Below, piece by piece: positions 1 through 7,372 of a DNA stretch of 7,403 bases. Numbering within the stretch: the first letter of the stretch is position 1; each line of letters begins with the position of its first letter. The stretch comes from Elusimicrobia bacterium RIFCSPLOWO2_01_FULL_64_13 (lineage in GTDB: Bacteria; Elusimicrobiota; Elusimicrobia; 2-02-FULL-39-32). The notes beneath the pieces are model-generated. The model was not told where the DNA came from and made no database searches. It saw only the letters and a list, made by a program, of their open reading frames with translations. The position numbers and the translations under genes were made by a program. Location: contig MGUT01000031.1 in the NCBI GenBank assembly GCA_001800095.1, positions 8,710-16,112 of the forward strand, read 5' to 3'.

Positions 1-101
1 GGGGCAGGGACCTTTTCGCCCAGGGCGGAGGACGGGCCGCCGGCATCCGCAAGATTTTAGAGACGTTCCCGGACGAGATAGCGAAGTTAACGCCCCCATA
101 G
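1..101 (+). CDS. 3' end of an upstream gene, product unidentified
   Basis: An open frame that is already running at base 3 continues to a TAG at 99-101 and gives about 32 residues. It reads RDLFAQGGGRAAGIRKIL and then ETFPDEIAKLTPP. Third codon positions are mostly G or C, as in the neighbouring genes, which supports real coding. The GGGRAAGIRKIL stretch resembles the C-terminal helix seen in UDP-N-acetylglucosamine 2-epimerases and related glycosyltransferase folds (typically GDGRAAERI), but this is too short for an assignment. The last three sense codons and the stop lie inside the tRNA-Arg gene, so the two genes overlap by 10 nt. It could also be a chance open frame. Confidence 0.5.
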   Translation, partial: GRDLFAQGGGRAAGIRKILETFPDEIAKLTPP

Positions 102-163
102 CTCAATGGATAGAGCGCCGGCCTCCGGAGCCGTAGATATAGGTTCGACTCCTATTGGGGGCG
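92..163 (+). tRNA. tRNA-Arg (anticodon CCG)
   Basis: The sequence folds as a complete 72-nt cloverleaf. The acceptor stem is GCCCCCA (92-98) with TGGGGGC (156-162). The D arm is GCTC/GAGC around an 8-nt loop with the GG pair. The anticodon arm is 118-134 with loop CTCCGGA, giving anticodon CCG at 125-127, which reads the arginine codon CGG. The variable loop is 4 nt, and the T arm is ATAGG/CCTAT around TTCGACT. The discriminator base is G163. CCA is not encoded, so a CCA-adding enzyme must supply it. One flaw is a C.U mismatch at the outer pair of the anticodon stem (118 against 134). CGG codons are common in the nearby genes, so a dedicated CCG tRNA fits this GC-rich genome. Confidence 0.97.
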
Positions 164-168
164 CCCCC
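157..168. repeat. 12-bp GC palindrome at the tRNA 3' end
   Basis: GGGGGC at 157-162 is followed immediately by GCCCCC at 163-168, a perfect palindrome. The second half repeats the 5' acceptor strand of the tRNA (GCCCCC, 92-97), so CGCCCCC occurs as a 7-bp direct repeat at both edges of the tRNA gene (91-97 and 162-168). With no loop bases a full hairpin cannot form in RNA; a 4-bp stem with a GCGC loop is possible. Only TT follows, so it does not look like a working intrinsic terminator. Confidence 0.6.
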
Positions 169-173
169 TTGCA

Positions 174-854
174 ATGGACCTAGGCGCGCGCTTCAAAAAG
201 ATCCTCGACGCCACGGTCATCCTCAAGCGTCCCAACCGCCGCCTGGCCACTTTCGGCCAGACGAAGATATCCTACTTCTTCCTGTCGGAACCGGCCGGCA
301 TGAAGGACAGGACCCGTATGAGGGACGGCCTGGTGGTCGCGGAGAATCCCAGGATACTGACCCCGGATTTCTTTAAGAAACGGTTCGAGGGGTTCGGAAA
401 GGAATCGAAGATGTTCAGCGAATGGCTCGCCAGCCGCTACGGGGAGGCCTTCCTCGGCATCGAATACCGGTTCCGCAACGAGCCCAAGTCCAGCCGGATC
501 GAGCATTCTTCCCTCAAGGCCCTGGCCCGGGAGATCGAGAAGCGCGCCGCCGCCGACGAGTTCCAGCGCGCCGCCATCCTCCAGGGCCCGGACGCGGCCT
601 GGCAGATCTCCCTCATGAAGTTCATCGTGGACGAGTGCATGTCCTCGTTCGCGGACAACCTGCGCGAGCTGGACGAGCACGGGTTCTTCGATACTCCGGA
701 GAAGGCGGAACGGCAGGAACGGAAGGAGATCGAAGGGCTCTTCTCCCGGGCCGCGAGGGACCGGTCCGTGGTCCCGATATTGGGGAGGAAGCTCCGGCGC
801 TACGGGCTTTTCAAGGACTACGAGGACCGCTTCTTCAAGCTCATCCAGAGATAA
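174..854 (+). CDS. conserved protein of unknown function (226 aa)
   Basis: A soluble, charged protein of 226 residues with no signal peptide or membrane segment. I recognise no named domain. Its overall look, including GFGKES (74-79), GIEYRFRN (95-102) and ILQGPDAAWQ (135-144), recalls an uncharacterised family I associate with uncultivated lineages such as Elusimicrobiota, but that is memory, not a search. The region after about residue 115 is predicted mostly helical, and residues 174-196 are rich in Glu, Lys and Arg. The ATG at 174 is the first possible start: in-frame stops at 99 and 111 precede it and no GTG or TTG lies between. It starts 10 nt after the tRNA with no Shine-Dalgarno sequence, so it may be co-transcribed with the tRNA and left with a very short leader after processing. 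It ends 2 nt from the convergent INO1 gene. A link to inositol metabolism is possible only by position. Confidence 0.85.
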   Translation: MDLGARFKKILDATVILKRPNRRLATFGQTKISYFFLSEPAGMKDRTRMRDGLVVAENPRILTPDFFKKRFEGFGKESKMFSEWLASRYGEAFLGIEYRFRNEPKSSRIEHSSLKALAREIEKRAAADEFQRAAILQGPDAAWQISLMKFIVDECMSSFADNLRELDEHGFFDTPEKAERQERKEIEGLFSRAARDRSVVPILGRKLRRYGLFKDYEDRFFKLIQR

Positions 855-856
855 CG

Positions 857-2248
<1,392 letters not shown>

Positions 2249-2252
2249 TTTT

Positions 2253-2258
2253 CCCCTC
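2253..2258 (-). promoter_or_regulatory. ribosome binding site of the inositol-phosphate synthase gene
   Basis: On the minus strand GAGGGG is followed by AAAA and the ATG. The GAGG core lies 6 nt before the start. It is the clearest Shine-Dalgarno sequence in the leftward operon and supports the start at 2248. The upstream genes rely on stop-start overlaps instead, so this gene may be translated more independently. Confidence 0.7.
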
Positions 2259-2261
2259 TTG

Positions 2262-3422
2262 TTAAGATGATGTTCCGGCGCGGACCCTCTCGCAGGTCCC
2301 TTTCTCCGCCCGGCTGAACAGCAGAAGCGCGGCGAGATACGCCGGCGCGCCCAGGGCGCCCAGGTACAGGAACCACTCGATCCTTCCGAAGACCGCCAGG
2401 CCGATGACCAGGTAGATGAAGTCCCTGCGCGCGAGGAAGTCCGCGGCCTTCTCCAGGCCGCTTTTGCCTTCCGCGGCCGGACCCGTGGCCGAAGTGAAGA
2501 GGGGCCCCGACCCGTCCCGGCCCGCCATGGTCGCGGCGTAGACCCAGCCGGCGGAGCCCAGGGTCCCGGCGACGGCGAGAGCGCCGGCGGCCAGGGCCTG
2601 CGCGGAACCGGTCCGCGAATAAAGGCCCCAGGCGATCGCCGAAAAGACGGCGGCGTGGACCGCGTTGTCGCTCCAGAAATCCAATATCCCGCCCAGGCGC
2701 GACTCGAGGAACTTCAACCGCGCGATCTCCCCGTCGCAGCCGTCCAGGACGGAATGCAGCCAGAAGAGGAGCGCGCCCGCGGCGTGGAGTAGGACCCCGC
2801 TCCCGAGGAACAGCGCCGCTCCGGCCAGTCCGATGCCGGCGCTGATGAGCGTCATGGCGTTCGGGCTGACCGGGAGGCCCGCGAGACGGCTGGTGACGAA
2901 AAGCGAGATCTTCCTCTCCAAATGCTTCGACATGAAACCTTCCGTGTCCTTGACGAGCCCGCGGAGGAGCCACCTCTCAAGAAAGGGCACGTCGGATTCG
3001 GCCGCGGCGGGCGCCCAATCCTTCTCGTCCAGCGTCATGGCTTCCAATGTCAAAAATGAGCCGATGTCCCGTTTCCAATCCTCCGGTCCGCGGCACCGGG
3101 ACAGGGCCTCGAGAACGCGGTCCTTCTTTTCCGTCCGGACCAAGGCGACCGCGTCCGTCCCGCCGGCGAAAAGAGCGGTCTCGGGACCGGGGACGGCCAG
3201 GGCGAGTTTCTTCCAGCCGGAGGCCGAGAGGACCAGGCGCGGAAAAACGACCGCGAAGACCCCGGGCGCGCCCCCGGGCGCTCCTCCCCGGGAAATGACC
3301 TCCGCGCGGAACCCGTTCCGGCGCGCGGGCTTTTCCAGGCGCTCGATCAAAGACAACCCCAGCACTTTACGGTCCCGCGGCAGGTCCTCCGGGCGGACCG
3401 GGATCAGGACGTCCGTGGTCAC
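2262..3422 (-). CDS. membrane CDP-alcohol phosphotransferase, likely inositol-phosphate transferase
   Basis: An integral membrane enzyme of 386 residues in the CDP-alcohol phosphatidyltransferase family, which moves a phospho-alcohol from a CDP-activated donor to an acceptor hydroxyl. The complete signature DxxDGxxAR(x8)GxxxDxxxD runs from D227 to D252: D227, D230, G231, A234, R235, G244, D248 and D252 are all present. About six membrane segments follow the usual pattern, near 189-208, 208-224, 254-268, 274-296, 334-350 and 351-369. Residues 1-150 are soluble and resemble a degenerate nucleotidyltransferase domain: GLSLIERLEKPARRNGF (22-38) fits the helix after the nucleotide loop, but the AAGxGxR loop is missing. 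This recalls the fused inositol-1-phosphate cytidylyltransferase/di-myo-inositol-phosphate synthase of thermophiles. The GTG start is set by the GTGA overlap with the upstream stop; the open frame running further upstream is a shadow of the dehydrogenase. With INO1 next door, phospho-inositol transfer is the best guess. A CDP-diacylglycerol donor remains possible. Confidence 0.88.
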   Translation of the reverse strand: MTTDVLIPVRPEDLPRDRKVLGLSLIERLEKPARRNGFRAEVISRGGAPGGAPGVFAVVFPRLVLSASGWKKLALAVPGPETALFAGGTDAVALVRTEKKDRVLEALSRCRGPEDWKRDIGSFLTLEAMTLDEKDWAPAAAESDVPFLERWLLRGLVKDTEGFMSKHLERKISLFVTSRLAGLPVSPNAMTLISAGIGLAGAALFLGSGVLLHAAGALLFWLHSVLDGCDGEIARLKFLESRLGGILDFWSDNAVHAAVFSAIAWGLYSRTGSAQALAAGALAVAGTLGSAGWVYAATMAGRDGSGPLFTSATGPAAEGKSGLEKAADFLARRDFIYLVIGLAVFGRIEWFLYLGALGAPAYLAALLLFSRAEKGTCERVRAGTSS

Positions 3423-4498
3423 GGCCTGGACCCCCCGGCGGCGGACCGGTCCGCCGGAGCCCGCAGGGACAGGAACCGGCTTCCCTGCCGGTGGGATTCC
3501 TTCGCGGCCAGGACCAGCTCCAGGCAGGTCCGCGCGGCGCACAGGCTCCTTCCGCGGACGGCCGGGTCGCCGATCTCGCCGGAAAATTCCGAGATCACGC
3601 GGCCGAACCAGTCCGGGTGGTGCGACCCCGCGGAGAGCGCCGCGTCGAACCGGATGACCTCTTCCGGCTCCGCGCCCCCGCCCCGGAAGACGCGGAGGAC
3701 GTCGTCCTCCATGCGGATCCGTCCCAGAGCGCCTTCGAGCGCTCCGGAATTCTTGCGCAAACGGGAGGCCCAGGTCAGGAAGATCTCCGCTTCGCCTCCT
3801 CCGGAGAACCGGAGGCGGACGTTGGCCGTGTCCTCCACGGGGAGAGGTTCGGACAGCCGGTTCTCGAGCGAAGCGCAAAGTTCCGCGGGTTTCGCTCCGA
3901 ACCATTCCAAAGCGAGGTAGAACGCGTGCCAGCCGTGGTCCACGAGGATGCCTCCGCCGGAGAGGCGGGGATCGAGGCGCCAGTTGGCTCCGCCTTGGTC
4001 TGTCGTCACGGACGGACCCCCGCGGAGAACGTACCACTCCAACCGCGCGAGAGGACCGATCGCCTTTTCCCGCATAAGGGAAGATATCTTCGCGCAAATG
4101 GGAGAGAATTTCCAGTTATGGACCGATACGATGGCGCTGCCGGCGTTCCGGGAAAGCAATTCGAGGACGCCGAGCTCTTCTTCCTTCAGGACGAGCGGCT
4201 TCTCGCAGAGGACGTGCAGATTGGAGCGGAGAGCCGTCTCCGCTATGCCGAAATGCGCGTGCGGGGGGGCGCAGACGTCGGCGAAATCAAGTTCGTGGCT
4301 GGAAAGGCATTCTTCCAGGGTGGCGTAGGCCGGTATCCCCGGCGCGAGGGACTGGAACGCCTCCCTCCTCTCCGCGGACGGGTCCACTCCCGCCGAGATA
4401 GTGAAATCGTTTCTTTTCTTCCAGGCGGGGAGATGCCCCTCGAGAGCCACGTGGCCCAGACCGACCATCGCGCCCCGCATCGCGGACAAGGCCGTCAT
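3419..4498 (-). CDS. Gfo/Idh/MocA-family NAD(P)-dependent dehydrogenase
   Basis: A 359-residue cytoplasmic oxidoreductase of the family that includes inositol 2-dehydrogenase, glucose-fructose oxidoreductase and many sugar-nucleotide 3-dehydrogenases. The N-terminal Rossmann fold starts with GLGHVA (13-18). The family EKP motif is at 99-101, with K100 the likely catalytic lysine. GGGILVDHGWH (181-191) carries the conserved Asp187 and His191 of the active site. The C-terminal half is the usual beta-sheet substrate domain. The ATG at 4498 overlaps the aminotransferase stop as ATGA, and the stop overlaps the next start as GTGA. In-frame Met7 and Met11 are alternative starts, but coupling favours the first. 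Next to an aminotransferase, the natural role is to oxidise a hydroxyl of a sugar or cyclitol to the ketone that is then aminated. The true substrate cannot be read from sequence. Confidence 0.93.
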   Translation of the reverse strand: MTALSAMRGAMVGLGHVALEGHLPAWKKRNDFTISAGVDPSAERREAFQSLAPGIPAYATLEECLSSHELDFADVCAPPHAHFGIAETALRSNLHVLCEKPLVLKEEELGVLELLSRNAGSAIVSVHNWKFSPICAKISSLMREKAIGPLARLEWYVLRGGPSVTTDQGGANWRLDPRLSGGGILVDHGWHAFYLALEWFGAKPAELCASLENRLSEPLPVEDTANVRLRFSGGGEAEIFLTWASRLRKNSGALEGALGRIRMEDDVLRVFRGGGAEPEEVIRFDAALSAGSHHPDWFGRVISEFSGEIGDPAVRGRSLCAARTCLELVLAAKESHRQGSRFLSLRAPADRSAAGGSRP

Positions 4499-5823
4499 CG
4501 CGGCCCGAAACCCATGCGGACCCTCGCGCGGGCGAAGTTCTTGAAGACCTCTTCCAGGATGTCCACCGCTTCCAGGGCCGTCTTCTCGGAAATGGTGAGG
4601 GGCGGTATGATCCGGATGCGGGGAGAATAGGCCATGGACAGGAGGCCGCGCTTCAGGCATTCCCGGAAGATCCAATGGCAGGCCTCCTTCGGCAGGGGCT
4701 CCTTGGAACGCTTGTCCCTCACGAGCTCGACGCCTATCATGAGGCCCCGCCCGCGAACCTCGCCCACGAAATCGAACATCTCCTCGAAGGGTTTGAGACG
4801 CTTCATCATGGCCGCGCCCACCCTGGCGGAATTCTCCACCACTTTTTCCTTCCTGAAAATTTCCAGGACCGCCAGGCCGGCCGCCGCGGCCAGGGGGTTG
4901 CCGCCGTAGCTGGAAGAGCTCCCGGAGGGGTTCCCGTAGGGCTTGGAGGAGCAATGCTTGAGCGAGGCGACCACGCCGCTCAAGGGGAAGCCGCCGCCTA
5001 TGCCCTTGCCCACCGTGAGCACGTCGGGCGAGAGGCGGTCCCATTCGAACCCCCACATGCGGCCCGTGCGGCCGAAGCCGGTCTGCATCTCGTCGGAAAT
5101 GAGCAGGGCGCCGAATTCCCTGGCGATGGACTGGACCGCCGGCAGAAATTCCGGCGGGGGGACCACGTTCCCGGCCGTGCCCTGGACGGGTTCGTAGATG
5201 ACCGCGGCGACCTTCTGCTGGGTCTGGAGGCGGATCACGTCCCGCAGGTGCTCGGCGCAGGCGATGCCGCAGGACGGATATTTCAGGGAAAGGGGGCAGC
5301 GGTAGCAGGTGGCGTAGGGCGAGAGGGTCAGGCCCGGCATGAAGGGACCGAGGTCTTTTTTGAAATCGTCTCCCAGGAGGCCCAGGACGCCGCCGGTCTT
5401 GCCGTGGAACCCGCCCCAGAAGCCCACGAACTCGAATTTCTTCGTGACGGACTTGGCCAGCCGGAAGGCGGCCTCGACGGCCTCGGCGCCGCTGGAGAAA
5501 AGCTGGACCCGGTCCAGGCCCCCGGGCAGGACCTCCGCCAGGAGCCGGAGGAAATCCCGCCGGACCTTCGTGGTGAAGCTGGCGAACGTGACGCGCCCGG
5601 CCTGGTCCCGCAGCGCGCGGACGTATCCCGGGTGGCAGTGGCCCACGCTCCCGACCCCGATGCCGGCCACGAGATCGATGTAGCGGTTGCCGTCCTCGTC
5701 GAAGACCTCGGCGTTCCTGCCCCGGGCGATCGCGAGCTTGGAATAGAGCGCGATCCCCTGGAGGCCCGGAGAGATGACCTTCTGCTCGTCCCGGAAGAGG
5801 GCGAGCGATCTTTTCAATCTCAC
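4495..5823 (-). CDS. class-III PLP-dependent aminotransferase
   Basis: A 442-residue, full-length fold-type I aminotransferase of class III (the ornithine/4-aminobutyrate aminotransferase group), transferring an amino group onto a ketone or aldehyde in the cytoplasm. Visible landmarks are SSGAEAVEAAFRLAK (110-124), GFWGGFHGKT (134-143), YEPVQGTAG (210-218), the PLP-nitrogen aspartate D244 in ISDEMQTGFGRTG, and the Schiff-base lysine K273 in VGKGIGGGFPLSG. Between 173 and 189 it has four cysteines (173, 176, 185, 189) in CYRCPLSLKYPSCGIAC, an insertion found in some archaeal and bacterial members. The start is a GTG overlapping the ATP-grasp stop as GTGA, with a weak GGGTGA upstream; no better start lies nearby. 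Many class-III enzymes use omega-amino acids, but some (the 6'-aminotransferases of aminoglycoside pathways such as NeoB/BtrB) act on sugars. That would fit the dehydrogenase encoded directly downstream. Confidence 0.95.
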   Translation of the reverse strand: MRLKRSLALFRDEQKVISPGLQGIALYSKLAIARGRNAEVFDEDGNRYIDLVAGIGVGSVGHCHPGYVRALRDQAGRVTFASFTTKVRRDFLRLLAEVLPGGLDRVQLFSSGAEAVEAAFRLAKSVTKKFEFVGFWGGFHGKTGGVLGLLGDDFKKDLGPFMPGLTLSPYATCYRCPLSLKYPSCGIACAEHLRDVIRLQTQQKVAAVIYEPVQGTAGNVVPPPEFLPAVQSIAREFGALLISDEMQTGFGRTGRMWGFEWDRLSPDVLTVGKGIGGGFPLSGVVASLKHCSSKPYGNPSGSSSSYGGNPLAAAAGLAVLEIFRKEKVVENSARVGAAMMKRLKPFEEMFDFVGEVRGRGLMIGVELVRDKRSKEPLPKEACHWIFRECLKRGLLSMAYSPRIRIIPPLTISEKTALEAVDILEEVFKNFARARVRMGFGPR

Positions 5824-6674
5824 GCTTTCACCCGTTCCCGCGTCCGGTAGAGGAGCGTCTCCGCGATCGCCCGGGACGCCTCGTCCCGGAAGAGGGCGAA
5901 GCTCGGCCAGGCGTTGAGGTCGATCAGGACCAGCCGGCCGCCGGCGGCGGCGATGGCGTCGCCGCCGTAGACCTCCAGCCCCAGGGCCCGGGCCGCCGAG
6001 CGGGTGGCCTCCCGCAGATCTTCCTCGGAGAAGGGGTGGCGCTTCAGGTCCTGGTTCTTGTGATAGAACCACTTGAACCAGGGGCGGAAAGAGCCGTCCT
6101 CGAGCGCGGGTCCCGCGTCGCCGATTCCGTAGAACTTGATGAGGTCGCCCGGAACGTGCTCCTGGAGGAGCGCGTGGGTGATCCCCCGGGACCGGAATGA
6201 GGCGAAGGCCTCGTCGATTTCCGGACTGGTCCGCGCCGGAAAAACGTCTCCCTTCCGGGTGTTGTGGACGTCGCCGCGCTTCACCCAGACGGGAAAGACG
6301 GATTCCGGGACCGGTCCGGAAACGGAGACCAGCCGGCTCTCCGGCATGGGGACGCCGGCTTGCTGAAGGCGGGGGATCATGCGGAAACGGTAGGTGTTCC
6401 GGACGGACTCGACGGAATTGAAGACCTGCGCCCGGGAGCCGAACTTTTCCTCCACCAGATGCAGGATGCCCTCCTGCTCGCACATCATGAACACCAGGTC
6501 CGGCCGGAGCCCGGCGAGATCCGAGGCCCCGCCGATCTCCTCGGCGCGCTTGAGCGTGACGGAGCAGCCCCGGAGCGCGAGGGCCCGGCCGGTGAGCTCG
6601 AGGATCCTCGAGTCGTCGGTCTCGCGGTCAGGGGAATGGAGGACTTCCCGATAGATGCCCAGGGCCTGGATCAT
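5820..6674 (-). CDS. ATP-grasp ligase, substrate unknown
   Basis: A 284-residue cytoplasmic protein with an ATP-grasp fold, the family that activates a carboxylate as acyl-phosphate and joins it to an amine or similar nucleophile; a few members phosphorylate instead. Residues 1-90 form the pre-ATP-grasp domain, ending in NSVESVRNTYRFR (86-98). The ATP lysine is probably K132 (VWVKRGD). LLQEHVPGDLIKFYGIG (169-185) is the hinge with E172. The metal-binding end is YGGDAIAAAGG (236-246) and LIDLNAWPSF (250-259), with D239, D252 and N254. The layout is RimK/glutathione-synthetase-like. The QEHVPGDLIKFYGIG strand also faintly recalls inositol-polyphosphate 1-kinases, which share the fold, but that may be general to the fold. 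The ATG start forms ATGA with the nucleotidyltransferase stop, and the frame further upstream is a shadow of that gene. With the aminotransferase next in line, ligation of an amino acid to a new amine is an attractive but unproven role. Confidence 0.82.
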   Translation of the reverse strand: MIQALGIYREVLHSPDRETDDSRILELTGRALALRGCSVTLKRAEEIGGASDLAGLRPDLVFMMCEQEGILHLVEEKFGSRAQVFNSVESVRNTYRFRMIPRLQQAGVPMPESRLVSVSGPVPESVFPVWVKRGDVHNTRKGDVFPARTSPEIDEAFASFRSRGITHALLQEHVPGDLIKFYGIGDAGPALEDGSFRPWFKWFYHKNQDLKRHPFSEEDLREATRSAARALGLEVYGGDAIAAAGGRLVLIDLNAWPSFALFRDEASRAIAETLLYRTRERVKA

Positions 6675-7372
6675 GAGCTGGTTTTCGCACGGCGAAAAAA
6701 ATCTTCCGCGGCCTTCAAATCCGATGGGTCGTCCACGTCGAAAACGTCCCCGAGCAGGACGCCGCGGACCTTCGCGCCGGCTTCGGCCGTCCGCTTCAGC
6801 CAGGCCCGAAGCGAGGGGAACTCTTCCGCCGGGGCCTCCCGGAAGAGGGAATCGGACACCCGGTAGATCCCGGCCGTGGCCTCCCGGCCGGCGGGCGGGC
6901 CGATCCGGGAAACGGCGCCGGTGACGGCGTCCCACTCCACCCACAGGGGCTTCTCGTCCTCGACCCTGCGGGTGAGGCCCAGCACCAGGTCCGCCGGACC
7001 CGGCTCTTCCAGGACCTTCTTAAGATCTTCCGGAGCGCAGAGGGCGTCGACCGTGCTGATGAGGTGGTCGCCCGGGCCGAGCGCGCGCCCGACCCTCCAG
7101 AAGCTTTCGAAGGACGATTTCGTAGATTTTACAATAATTTCGAGCTCAAGTCCCGAGGGGTTCCGCCGGACCCAGCGGACGCAGTCCTCTTCGGACTCGT
7201 TGAATATGACCACGGCCCGGCCGATCCCGGCGAGGGAGAAATTGCGGAGGACGTGCCCCACCAAAGGCAGGCCGCCCACGGGAATGAGCGGTTTGGCCGT
7301 CGCCACGCCCGAACGGCGGAAGCGGGAACCCTCTCCGGCGGCGATGACGCCGGCGGACGGTTTCCCTTTCAC
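6671..7372 (-). CDS. MobA-like nucleotidyltransferase, possibly inositol-phosphate cytidylyltransferase
   Basis: A 233-residue cytoplasmic NTP transferase that joins a phosphorylated sugar or alcohol to a nucleotide and releases pyrophosphate. The nucleotide loop is AAGEGSRF (11-18), followed by K27-P28 in ATAKPLIPVGGLPLVGH. D109 in STVDAL is the likely metal ligand, and FDVDDPSDLKAAEDFF (211-226) is the usual C-terminal Asp motif and helix. The start is GTG, overlapping the stop of the preceding gene as GTGA, with a weak G-rich stretch at 7381-7385 upstream. In an operon with inositol-phosphate synthase and a CDP-alcohol phosphotransferase, the best guess is CTP:inositol-1-phosphate cytidylyltransferase. 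The family also includes enzymes for glucose, mannose, choline and glycerol phosphates, and neither the base nor the sugar can be read from these motifs. Confidence 0.88.
   Translation of the reverse strand: MKGKPSAGVIAAGEGSRFRRSGVATAKPLIPVGGLPLVGHVLRNFSLAGIGRAVVIFNESEEDCVRWVRRNPSGLELEIIVKSTKSSFESFWRVGRALGPGDHLISTVDALCAPEDLKKVLEEPGPADLVLGLTRRVEDEKPLWVEWDAVTGAVSRIGPPAGREATAGIYRVSDSLFREAPAEEFPSLRAWLKRTAEAGAKVRGVLLGDVFDVDDPSDLKAAEDFFRRAKTSS

Noticed and set aside
92..163. tRNA-Arg as the attachment site of an integrated element
   Set aside because: No integrase, no second copy of the tRNA 3' end and no change in composition are visible in the window.
3423..4097. N-terminal extension of the CDP-alcohol phosphotransferase (in-frame ATG at 4097)
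   Set aside because: The extra 225 codons are Arg/Gly/Pro-rich shadow of the dehydrogenase. The GTG at 3422 gives the coupled GTGA junction and a sensible N terminus.
2665..4630. Two long rightward open frames (2665-3657 and 3491-4630) antisense to the phosphotransferase and dehydrogenase
   Set aside because: Compositionally biased translations without motifs, while the opposite strand carries complete signatures.
4675..5850. 391-codon rightward open frame opposite the aminotransferase
   Set aside because: The minus-strand frame holds the PLP lysine, aspartate and all class-III motifs; the plus-strand reading has none.
7116..7143. AT-rich patch in the nucleotidyltransferase gene as an internal promoter
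   Set aside because: On the minus strand a TAAAAT can be seen, but no -35-like hexamer lies 16-18 nt upstream (TTGAGC is only 12 nt away). The patch encodes ordinary residues (EIIVKSTKSS).
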